64,000 nucleotides of DNA from Embiotoca jacksoni (lineage: Eukaryota > Chordata > Actinopteri > Embiotocidae). Position numbers and translations under genes: made by a program. This document shows positions 47,680 through 59,944 of this stretch, in pieces (positions within the stretch are counted from its first letter, which is position 1; every line of letters starts with the position of its first letter). Below the pieces are notes generated by a model. That model was not told the DNA's origin and did no database searches. It saw only the letters and a program-made list of their open reading frames with translations. The stretch lies in NCBI GenBank assembly GCA_022577435.1, contig JAKOON010000006.1, positions 6,556,001 through 6,620,000 on the forward strand. The letters run 5' to 3'.

Positions 47680-50600
47680 CTGTAACGGAGGAGAGACGAG
47701 CAGAGTCAGGGGACTGAATGCGATTCAACAATTTCTCACCTTCGGTATTAAGATCGCGAAACTCCCAATTCCCACCGTCGCCCTTAGTCTGAACGCTCAT
47801 GAAGAACCGCAAAGTCTCTGAGACGTCAGACGTGAAAGGTCTTGGAGATCATAAAACATTCCAGTTCTCTTCCTGCTCTTATTTCCAAACTACAAGACGA
47901 AAGGAAAACTCCTCAAATAAAAAAGTTAAAGATGTTCAAAGTTCTGCTTTTTCTGACCACGTTTGCAACTTCTCATGTCGCTCTTGGCTTGAAAGGTTCA
48001 AAGTTGATCTTCTGTGATATCATCAAAAACTTAGAACAGCGACTAAATGGACCTTGTTGTGAGACTGTCTTTTATCAAGGCCAAGAATAAACTCTGCAAC
48101 TTTAGTTTTGTCGTAAATATACCGCCAGTACAGTAATTTAAATATATATAGGTGAAGTGTAGTAAATGAATTAAAAAAAAAAAAAAAATCATTTGACGTT
48201 TTGAGGTTTTTCTTTTGTCAAATACAAATACAACCAAGAATATATTGTATATTTATCTAAGAACTGATGATCTGTCAACACTAACAAATTAAAAGGTTTT
48301 GATGAGATCTGGGGTATTTGTTACTGTGGAAAAAATAGTTTTCTCACTTCATCACCAAACATAATGTGCTGAAGACTTCTCATGTCCAAAAAACAAATTC
48401 AAAACCACTAACCACTAACTCTAACCCTGGAAAAATTCTAATTTGCTTTTTTATTTTGAGAGCAGAATAGCTCTGAACTTCAGGTCAGGCCTTTGGATAG
48501 GAATTTCTTTAAATACAGACATTTAAATGACCTAAACTGAACCTAACTCTAACCTAAACCAAACCCTAACTTAACCCTAACCTAACTCTAACCTAAACCT
48601 AACCAAACTCTAACTAACCCTAACTCTAAACTGAACATAACTCTAACCTAACCTAAACCAAACCCTAACTTAACCCTAACCTAACTCTAACCTAAACCTA
48701 ACCAAACTCTAACTAACCCTAACCTAACTCTAAACCGAACATAACTCTAACCCTAACCCTAACCTATCCTAAACCTAACACTATCCCTAAAACCAAGTAC
48801 TAACCCTCAAGGAGCCTTTTGGAAGGGTGTGAGAAAGTGATAACAAGACCAAATGTCCTAACTTTGTCAAAATGTCTTTACTCCAATAGTCTGGAAACTA
48901 GTCCTCTTAAAAAAAGATGTACAAGTACACACCTCCACACACCTACACATCTACACACACCTCCACACATCTACACATCTACACACAGAACTGTATTCTC
49001 TTACTTATTGTTTTGAAATCTCACCAGCACAGTTGCCTCCGTTTTAATAAATTGTGCAAGTACACTTCTACTCTTCATCCAAACAAACCTGATTGTGGCT
49101 GACCTGAGCCTCTCCTCCGGTTAGCGGACGGAGACGGAGGAGTCGAAGGGGGAGCCTGGATGCTCTTGAGCTTCTTGGGCCGTCCCACCCGCCCGTTGTT
49201 CTTTCCCTTCCTGACATACAGCAGGGTCGGCGTCGGGTTCAGAGCGGGAGCGGGAGCGGGAGCCGGCGCCTCGGGCTTCTCCTTCACGTGCTCCCCTTCG
49301 GACTCTCCCTCAGAGTACGAGTCTGCAGAGTTTCCTGACATAACTGGACAGAGGGGAAGAATAGACATGTTGACGAGGGAAGAAAGCAGAAAACTTAAGT
49401 CGCTCTCATCTTTTACTGATCTCTACGTTTCAACAACAACAACAACAAAAAATCCACTCACTCACAAACATTCACAACAACTGGACAAGGGATCGCAATC
49501 CTTTTTCTGCTAGGGGATATTTGACAGCACAGAGGGAGGAATGACACTTCCAATCTTGGACAGTAGAACAAGACATCAGCCCCACTCATTCATTTTATTA
49601 TCCACCCATCTCACCATCCAGCTCCAGACAGATATGGTTCAGGCTCATTCCCCTGAACAGCACTCCATCTCTCTCTCCACACAGCACGACTCGGCCCACT
49701 CTCCCCATCAGGCCCGGGTCTTGGCCAATTCCGGCACAATTCTGCGTCACGTGGTACTCCCTCTCGAGGAAGTGCTCCAGCCTCTCCACGGCGCTGCCCC
49801 CTGGCTGCCCGGGCTCCTCTCCTTCTCCTAGAAGCAGCAGCTGGGTTAGGATTGCTACCTGGCGGCGAACCCTGGTCTGGGTCAGGGCACCGGGGTTGCG
49901 GGTGCCGCTGGAGCGAGCCAGGCTACGGAGGAGGTCAGTGCCACGCAGCGGGGTAGCGGGAGAGTGGTAGGGCCGGGCGAAGACGTACGGGTTCGCAGGG
50001 TCGACTCCTACGTCCTGCCGCGTCTGCAGGAGAAGCTCCAGGCAGGGCTCGCAGTGAGGGGGAAGGATGAGGGGCTGGACACGTCCGCGCTTACCCTGGA
50101 CCCCGACCCTCGGGAGATGCGGAAGCACCAGGCGTTCGAAGGGGGACAGGGAGGCCTCCAGTGGCGTGAGAGCTGGCGGAGCGCCGGGCGGGACAGGAAC
50201 GGGACACTGAGGAGTAATGCGCGCGCGATATTCAACGATGGACAGCTTGGAGACCTCGCATTCGCGTCGTCGGTTATATAGGATGAGGAGCGCCAGGCTG
50301 GAGTGGCACAGGAGGCGCCAGGCCTCTGCAGACTGCAGCTGCCGAGACAAAGACAAGAAGGCCGAGTGTTGCAGCCGACGGAGGTACAGCACCAGGGACG
50401 ACAGGGACGAGAGGAGGGGCAGCAAGTGGTGGCGCCCCGAACTGCTGGGGGGGGGGGGGGGGGGGGGGAACAGAAAAGAGAGAAAGTGAGCTATTAGTTA
50501 AATTCCTTTATTTCAAATGATCTAACAACAACAACATAGAAGCTTGTTACAGTATCCCGTAAAGCTTCACGGTGGAGCTCAACAGGCATCGCAAGAAAAC

Positions 50601-53600
50601 TTCGCGGAGGGAATTTGTTCCGTCTATCTCGTAATCCACATCTCCGAGTTTATTTGCTGTGAGCATTAGTTATTTTAATTTGTGTCTACAATGTAAATAA
50701 AGAGTTACGTTACTGTAGGTGGTAGGAAGTTAAGCTTAAGTTTAAGTCTGGGTCAGTTGGTGAGCAAGTATTAATAGCAGATTAACAAACAGATTTCATC
50801 AAATTACAAGTATTTACAAGCACTAATTTTGTCCTCATCACTTCTACACTATTTCTCGTGCAGCGTTGATGCTCATTTGTTTCAACAGTTTGCTTTTCAC
50901 CTTTATATACGAAAGGATAATTAATATGAGGAGATGGACAGTAAATAACCCTTGTTTACAATTCAAGTTAATTTTGGCCTGACACAAATATACCTGAAGC
51001 GCCAGCTGCAAACACAGTTTTATCTTTGGCATCTATCAAACGTATTTAATGCAATGAATTATAATTCATGTGCAATAAAGAGAACAGATTCAGTAACTGC
51101 AGGGTACACACTATTAATTCATCTGCTCACACAAAACAGGAAAAGACATCAACTTGCCTCAGCAAGTCCTTCTCCTTATCCTCTGCCCCACTTTCATCTT
51201 CCACCTCCATCACTCCATTCTCCTCCTCTTCCTCTTCTTCCTCATCCTCTTCCTCTTCCTTTGGTGGCTCTATCTCTTTGGCCGACGTGCTGCTGAAGGA
51301 CTGGGGGCACACCAGCTCTACGTCGTCGTCCTCCTCTTTGGGCCTCTTTACCTCCAATACCTCCACGTCCTCGTCATCGTCATCCTCCTCATCCTCACCT
51401 TCCGCCACCTGTCTTTCTTTCTTAAACTTCCTTATTGCTCCCTTCCCGGACTGCGTCACTGCCACAGGAGGCGGGCTCCTCTTTAGGACAGACACCGGCA
51501 CTGCGTTTTGTCCCCGTGGAGGAGTCAGCACAGGAGGGGTGCCGTTCCTTCCCGGGGCGGCAGGCGATTGGCTCGATGCTGTGAGAGTGGGTGGAGACAT
51601 AGAGAGGTCCTGGACGCCACTTTGTGCAAGGTCCGAAATGTGGCTGTGTCCTGTGGTATGTGACAACTTTGAGTGTTGCTGTGTGTGAGCTGTGGTGGGG
51701 TTTGTGTTCTGTGAATGCAGGCGGGGCATCTGTGTGTAGCGCTCGACGAGGGCCGAGCACACGTCGGGCTGGTGGGCGTGGTGTTTGTCTAAGTGGCGGC
51801 CGAGGGAGCGGAAGTGGCGTCCACAATACTCACAGGTTTGACGCATGGAGTCTATGGACACTCCTCCTCTGGGGACATTCGATGCGATGTGGCCGGCGGC
51901 GTTGGAACCCAGCGGAGCCGGAGGTTTGAACACGGGCTTGGCTGAAGAGGAGGAGGAAGACGAGCACGAAGGGGAAGACTGCACCGGGGAATGGGATGAA
52001 GGGAGCGGACGGTGGTGATGAGGGACGCCGGAGGGGGAAACGTGTGGAAGTCGCCCGGGTGGCGTCCGATGGGGGTTCTTCTTCTTTGACGGAGTGCCGC
52101 GGCGTTTCTTTCGCCGGCGTTGAGCGCGCCCCCGTGGGCTGGAGTTGTCCTCCTCTCCGGCGTCTGAGTCGCTGACGTCAGAGTGGGAGATGGGGGAGGA
52201 GGAGGGGGAGAGGGACCACGAGGGGGTGACGTATTCCTGCTGCTGTTGTTGTTGCCGATGCTGCTGCTGGGCTGTCAGCGAGAGAGGCTCATCCTCCTGG
52301 AAGTGGGAGACAAACGGAAAACTAAATCTTCACCCAACTCAAGGAGCACATCTTTCTATCAAGAGCTGAGACTTTTTGTTACTTTGTTCCCCTGCGTTAT
52401 AAAACAGTGTATTCTAGTTCATTGAATTTTTTTTATAGATGATAAGACCTAAGGCTCAGTATGTGCAGAGAAAAATCCTACCAGTTGCCCAGAGGTGCTT
52501 TTAGTCCACTACTATAGCACTGCTCAAACCACGGAGATCTACCAACTGTTCTCAAAAGCTCTCAATACCATTTCACTTATTGGAAGCGTTTTAATGTCGC
52601 TGTTGACTTTGAAACATTAATATTAAAAGTCGGTTTAACTTTTCATAATCCAATTAGATTCACTGTCAGGAGAGTTATTCAGTTTTAAAGTAACAACCAG
52701 AAGGTGAGCATTACAGGCAAGAAAATCAACAATGTATTTATAGAGATAGTGATGAGCGATCGCTGTAATGTTTCCCAATTGGACCACTTAGTGTGGCGTG
52801 ATAAGAGACAGCACAGCGACCTGTAGCCCAAGAAATTGAGGTTACTCGTGCTGTTTTTCTTTCAAGGGGTTAAACTATGTTACATTTTGTGTTATTACTC
52901 CGCATAATAAAACAATTATCCAGAGGAGGGGGAGGAAGAGTTTATGATAATGATTATGTGATAGTTGTCCGCCCTCGTACAGACAGGTGACATCCTGCAG
53001 GCATGCATGTATTGTGCCAGTCAGTGGTGACTTTTACTGCATACATGTTAATGTAACACTTGTTGTTGAGCAGTAGACAAATATCAGATGCATGTACCAT
53101 ATTTACTATATGCAGTATTTTCAAAATAAAAGTTCCTCATACAGTGAAGGTTCTATAAATATTAGATGGATCTTTTTTTTTTTTTTTTTTTTTTTTTTTT
53201 CCTGCTTTCTCTTGAAAGTTTCAAAAGAAACCATTTTTTTTAAACCTGCAAAGCTGCTTTTTTTTGTTATCTTGAGACAGTTAAAAGAACAACTACATTA
53301 CCACAACTTTTTAAGTAGTTATGGCAAGTTTGTTATCAAACAATTGCCTATTTACAACCAGCAGTACTGGAGCTACAGCATAAATTCATTTGGAGTTGCA
53401 TTTCTGGTCACCCAGAAAATGTAAGTCTATTGTTCAGTCTCTTTCAGCTTTGTTTTTGGTCTCTACCAACTCCTGGGGGGAAATATGTGGCTTGTGAGCC
53501 GCTACTGTGTCCACCAGCTACTCTCCAACTGTGTCTATCTGCAGTTTGAAGCTGAGCAGGTGTACAGTGGGATTTTTAATGCTTTCATGCTGAAAACAAC

Positions 53601-56600
53601 TCTATGATAGCCGTGCAACTAAACAGTAAAACTAGAGTTCACACAGCAGAATAATGAGCTGTAACTTAACATAAAGTTCAGTAAATGGAGCACTGGAATG
53701 TTTTGAAGATTCATGACTAAAGTCACCCAATTCATGTTGTCACATTGTTTTTACTTTGCTTTTTGACACAATAATACTATAAAAACTGCTCGATGTTTTT
53801 GTGCTGTTATTTAATATTCTCCATTTATTATGACCTATTTAGTCAAGAAAACATTCTAAATCCAAGCTCAGCGAAGTAACTAATTAGTATTTAAGATCGT
53901 AATTTAAACAAAGGTGAAAAGACACAATCACTTAGCGCGAGTCAGGTTAGACGGAGTTGCTAAGTGTGAGGGGCGGCTGCTGTTTTTCCCTATTTTCCAT
54001 TCCAATTTCAGTTTTTTCTTTAAAAATATCCATAATGTTACTTCACATGGAAACATGGGGGATGCAAATTATGGAAGAAGGACCGTTACCCTTCCCTTTA
54101 ATGCCTTTTCTCTTTCTTTTTGCACATTGCGACCTCACTAAGCGTTAGCGCCTCTCGTTCGGGGGCTCAGTCGATGTTACGACTTTTCCTCTACACGGAG
54201 GATTGTGGGTCAGAACAGCCGGAGAAACATGCTGCCCTGCATACTGAAAACTACGACCGGATGTAGTAGGACATCCTGCTATTTTTGGCAGACTGCATTT
54301 CAAATATTATGTATTGGCAATTACCAAGGGTGCGTTCGAATAGTCAATTTTGCTTAGGAAGGTTCCTCAGTGAGTGACGTGACCCAGAAGTAAATAAGTG
54401 GCAGCCATATTAAGAGCTGTTTGAATTCGTCCAATGCTTAGGAAAGGAGCTTCAGTGCTTCCTATCGTATCTCCTTTAGTATAGGATTCACCGGACCATC
54501 CTATATAAAGGATAAGAGATAACGCCGTCCCACAATTCCTTGCTGCCACAACATTTATTATATAACCGTATGTGCAGTAGTACATTTGACGCTTAAAATG
54601 TGATGCGCATATATTTGGAATTTATGTCGATAAATATGAAGACACGTGAACGTGAGCAACCACCTCCTGGAAAAAACAACTTCCTGTTACAGAAGATGAC
54701 TTTCTGAACATCAGGATTTTTACCCATTTCTGCACCAACAGCCTGTTGGTTCATAAAGTTTACCAACATGTCAGTTTGCCACCTTTAGTTGAGGGAGGTT
54801 CACTCAGATCATCCTGAAATCACCTTTCATGCATGTCAAGTTTAGCTTCTGTCACGTCGCTCTCTCACCGCTTGGTTGCTCTACAATTTCACATTTTTAC
54901 AAACAGAAATGTCCCATAAAAACTCAACTTTACTAAGTTTAGTTTGCTGCTTGCTGCTGTTTGTAGGAGTCTTTCCTCTGAGTTTATTAAACAGGCCTCC
55001 CTATAACTTCATGGCTACAGAAGCAGCATCTATACAAGCGTCTCCACAGCTGGTTGTGTGGCTTTACGCACGAAGAACAACAGCAAACACTTCATTAATG
55101 AAGCCTCCCGACACAGAGAGCAGATGGATCCAACGGGAGGCATAAATGAAAATATGATGCTCCTTTTTTCACGTCAGACAGGTGAGCTGTCTCTCAGACT
55201 CACAGTTGATCAGCTGCAGGTAAATTATTGATCCACAGCGTCCGTCCTTATAGCGAGGCTGAGTATTAATGACAGCTGTCGGGATATTTTTTATTTTACT
55301 GCTGGTAAAAGTCTGATCTGTTTAATAAACTGCAACATGGTTTTCTGCGATTTCTGTTTCACAGTGGAATATTTGCAGTACATTATTGTGCGTATAGATG
55401 CGCTCCCATAACGAACGTGACCTCTCTGACCTCTAGACTAACTACTAAAATGTGGAAATATGTAGCCCAGCAACAATAAAAGCATGTTATTGTAGCCTAC
55501 TTTGAGTTGCTGTACCGATTTCACATAAACAGATATGTCAGTTTAGGGAATCATAGATGAACTGGACTAATAAAATGATTATCAGCTGCACACACAGCAG
55601 ATCTGAGCTGATTAAGTTGATTCATTTACTTGGAGCCTGTTATTGTGCTTCGGGACTTTTTGAGTGAAGATGTCCATGTTTATACAGCCTGCGTGAAACA
55701 ACACGGTGATACACGCGGGACAAAGTGTCAAAAGATGCACTTTTTAGTAGTTCATCTTCTGAAAGTTGTAGTTTCACCGGCCAGGTCACGTACATTAACA
55801 TCCGCCGTTGCATAATTACGTCGCCTAGTGAAAGAGGAGTCGGATGCTCTGAACTTGGCGGTTCTCTTTTCTTAAGTCCTTATTAGTTCTCCTTCTCATC
55901 TTTCCTTGACCTCATGTTGTTTTCCCACGGGGTCAAGAGATAGAGATTAGGGAAGGGTTTAGGAGGTCATTTTTTGAACTATTCGAAGAACGCACTCCAA
56001 ATCTTTTTCTGGCATATTAAATAGTACGGTAGTATGGGTGCGGATATTCCCTGTGATTTTGACATGGCGGAAAGGTCTAACTACTGAAATACCCATGAGC
56101 GTCAGGTGCTGTTCTGTGGAGGAGATGCTGGTCACAGGCACAAATTAGAGCGGTAAGCATTTAATACTCTTCATCTTTGCAGTCGGCATTATAACCACTG
56201 AATTTTATTAAACCTGACACCGAATTTAAGGGTGGATTTAAGCTGCAGATTGTGCTTTCAGTTTTCTCACCACTGTAATCTTTAGTTTTTGGTTTCATGT
56301 GACAAAATTATTATTATTATTATTTTTTTTTTTATTTATTTTTTTTTTAAATCAGCGTTTGGATGTTTATTAGTTTCTTAGAGTTAACTTCACACACAAA
56401 AAAAATGTATCGTACCTTTGACTTATAATCAAAGAACCATACACTTTTCAATGTTTGGACTGATGATTTAAATGGGAGTGTTACATGACAGTCCAACGTA
56501 TTAAGTGCTCCAACTCTCACTGTGGGAAAAAGGAACCAGTGGCACACACCCACACATAGCAACTCTATTTGGTGTGCAATGTCTGCTTGCCACTTTAAAA

Positions 56601-59600
56601 AATTAAAACTGATGTTTTGTCAGTCTTACTGTGCGCTTTTAGAAAGGAGGTTGTGTGTTTTTTTTTTGTTTTTTTTTACCTTTTTAATATTGTTGTTCTC
56701 GGTGTCAGAGTTATACTCGTGTTGTGCTGGAGACACAGTGCCACGGAAACCCTGCGGAACAAAGAAAAAAAACAGCCGGCACCGTACTCATTAATGTTTG
56801 CCATCACAATCAGCCTCAGCCGTCACTCAGAGAGCAGGAGGACACCACTCCACAGAACGCACAGAGGTTGATTAGGACTCCAAATCTCCCACTAACAAGC
56901 CAAACAAAACAGGTGAAAAGACATATCCTGTCAAACACTTTCAACCTCTTTTGAGCAATTAGGATGGTATTATCAATCAGGCTGGAATACGAGTAAGACT
57001 TTATCTCAGTTGAAGATTTGAATTAGAAAGAACTGTGAGCAGATTTGGTTCCACTTCAACCTCTGCTGTCAATTTTCCAATTTTGTCAATCTAATTTTCT
57101 TAAATGGATGCTGGCATCATCATTTTGTTGGGTAAATTGATCCAATCTAATGAGAGCCATTAAAGGAACAGATGTCATGTAATAACCATGGTTACTGTTG
57201 CTAAAGCACTATAGGTAAAAAGAGAGCTGGAGCTCAGCCATCACCATGGTAACCCCATGCCTTGCTTAGCGTGTGCGTGTAGCATGAATGTGTGTGCAGT
57301 GGCTAGTGTGAAAAGTGAGGGTGTTTGTGCATGACAGACAGTGAGTGTGTGAGGCTGATCAGCAGTGTGTGAATACACATACGGTTGCTTCTCTGAAGTC
57401 ATCAGATATATTCAGTGTTTCTATACTTAGGAGCACTTATGACGGATGAAGAAAACTGAAAGATGAAATTACATTACATTTACATTACATTTCATTTAGC
57501 TGACGCTTTTATCCAAAGCGAAATAATTTCATTTTCCTTACTAGCTCCAGTGGATGATTGTAGTTAGTAATTGAGTTTACAGTTGAGGTTAACGTTAGGT
57601 TTTGTCACTGGTTACGTTAAGAATAAAGTTTAAACCAATTCAGGTAGATAATCAAGTAATTGCAAAGAGAGGGCAAACATGAGCAGCTCCGCTTCATCGA
57701 AACATAATATCCTGTGGCCGCATTGTTTTGTCTGTCCAGGTTATTCATGGTCTGACTGATGTATTTTGCTTTTTTATGACTAATTTCTCCTGTTAACGCC
57801 AGTGCAAAATACTCCTTCCAGCAGGAAGATGCAGCTCTTCAATTTTGACTCCAAGTTTTGACATTTCTTGTTAGTTTTTTTGGCCTGCTGACAATATTCT
57901 CACCAACTTAACTAACTCGTCGCACTGGAAATATGAAGGCATTATTAAATTGTCAACAAGCACAACAAGATGCAACAAGATGCATTGCCACGTAATTGGT
58001 TTAAGAGTGTAAAACAGACTTTTTGTGGGCTAACTGGGCTCAAAAGGTCCCGATTCGTGTGCAGCGTACGCGTCTGTATTTCATGGCACTCACCAGATTC
58101 TCTCCCCACTCCGTCAGGCTGTAGTCGACGGTGATCTCCTCCCCCTTGGTGATGTCTCGGATGGCGATGACGACCAGGCGTACCTGGCTACCGCAGTGGA
58201 CTTCTCTGATCCGGCAGTTAGGGGAGGGGGGGAAGGAGCTGGCGGTCGGAGCCGGAGCGGAGGCTGTCGGAGCAGCTGGAGCTGTGGACGCAGGGGTCAG
58301 AGACGGGGCCTGACCTGAAGTCGCAGTGGCCGGAGCAGGAGCAGGTACTGGTGTCAGGGTCGGGGCTGAGGATGCAGCTAGGGTTGCGGCTGGTGTGGAA
58401 GCTGAGCAGGAACTGGTCTTGGATCCAGTGGAGACTTTATTATGGGCCGGCTCTGATGGACTGCTGGGAGGTAGAAGGGGGGAAGGCGGATGAGAAGTCA
58501 AATTCACTAAAGCCATCAGATATTAAATTAGAGGTATTCTTCTGTTCTGACCTCATGTTTCTCTACTTTTTCAGACTGGAAACATATGATCGGTTTCTAC
58601 CTTTCGGCCTGCTGGAACGATTAGTTGATTCACATAAATTGTAATCAACAATAATTGTCATAATCCGTCAATCATTTTAGTCTTTATCGAAAAAATAGCA
58701 AGCATTCCCCTTGTTCTCAAATGTGAGCGTTTGCTGCTTTTCTGATTTCAATGATTGTAAACTGAGATTCTTTGGCTTTGGTACTACTGGTGAGAATAAA
58801 ACAAACTTTATGTTGTCATCTTTCCCTCCAGGAATTTGTGACAGGTATTTTTCGTAACTTTCGCCTTGTTTATTGAGTAAACAACAAATCTTTTTTTTTT
58901 CTTTTTTCTTAATTGTAAATTAAGCACTAATTAAATTGATTGTTAATTGCATCCCGAGCATCTTTCCATTTTGTCATATTCTAATATATTTAGTTCATTG
59001 TGTGTACATACATTGAATGTAGGACTGATGCTGATTCTAAGATTTGACTTTGCTCTTGCATCTTTATGATTAAGCTGTGTTTGTGTATTTATCATATATT
59101 GTCAAGGTGGATAGAAAATGGTGGCAGAATTGTAATTATAATGTTTTCTTCAAGCCAAAAAGTCTGTTTAGGGAATCATTGCAGTCGAATGAATGTAAAA
59201 CTAACAGTTGAATCCACACACACAAGCTGGTGCCAACACTTCAGGGCAGTGATTCTCAATCGTAGCACAGAGTGCTGCTGATTTTCAATCCCACTGGCAA
59301 GTCAACTGCATTCTATTGATATGTCAGGTATAAATCAGCCCGATTATGTGAATAAAATGAAAACCCACAGTATTGGTGAGGACTGAAATTCAGAAGTGCT
59401 TCCCTCAGACTAAGCTGTCCTCCAGTGCTGAGTTAAGATCAGCAAACCATTACCTCTTTTATAAAGTCGGAGTAAAAAGAAGATACTACCCAAAGCGATT
59501 AATAGAGCCGTACTAATTTACACTCACCAGTTGTGAGGAGTCGGCTCGCTGCTGTAGAACGGCCCGTCCAGCGTGGGCCGTTTATTCTCTCCTGCTTCCT

Positions 59601-59881
59601 TACGATCACCTGAGAGAACAGCAACAGTAAGCATAAAAGGATTACAAATGAGTATGCAAGGACACACACACACACACAAAGGTCATCACCCCATCTCCTC
59701 AAGCACACACACTGGCGCACATAGCAACACGTATGTGAGCAAGCACACACGCATGCCCAAAAGTAGGTCACGCTCACTTACACACGCTCCACCCCCACAC
59801 CAATCACAGGCACGCAGACAGATGCACACGCACACAAACATCTACACACGCAGTTGATGGCTGTAAGAATATGGCATGCAG

Positions 59882-59944
<63 letters not shown>

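Larger units (their letters stand above)
52297..58093 (-). other. Fusion gene intron C-D (5.8 kb)
   Basis: Contains a T-run at 53,171-53,200, a 1.67-kb terminal-inverted-repeat element at 54,328-55,998, and a 'catttagctgacgcttttat' teleost repeat at 57,468. No further exon seen. Confidence 0.75.

Noticed and set aside
48535..48800. True telomere or chromosome end
   Set aside because: The units are degenerate, organised in a 99-bp block and lie inside an intron with coding exons on both sides.
49964..50281. Plus-strand and alternate-frame ORFs over 49.2-52.4 kb
   Set aside because: These are GC-rich antisense or shifted shadows of the minus-strand fusion gene, whose splice junctions fix the true frame.
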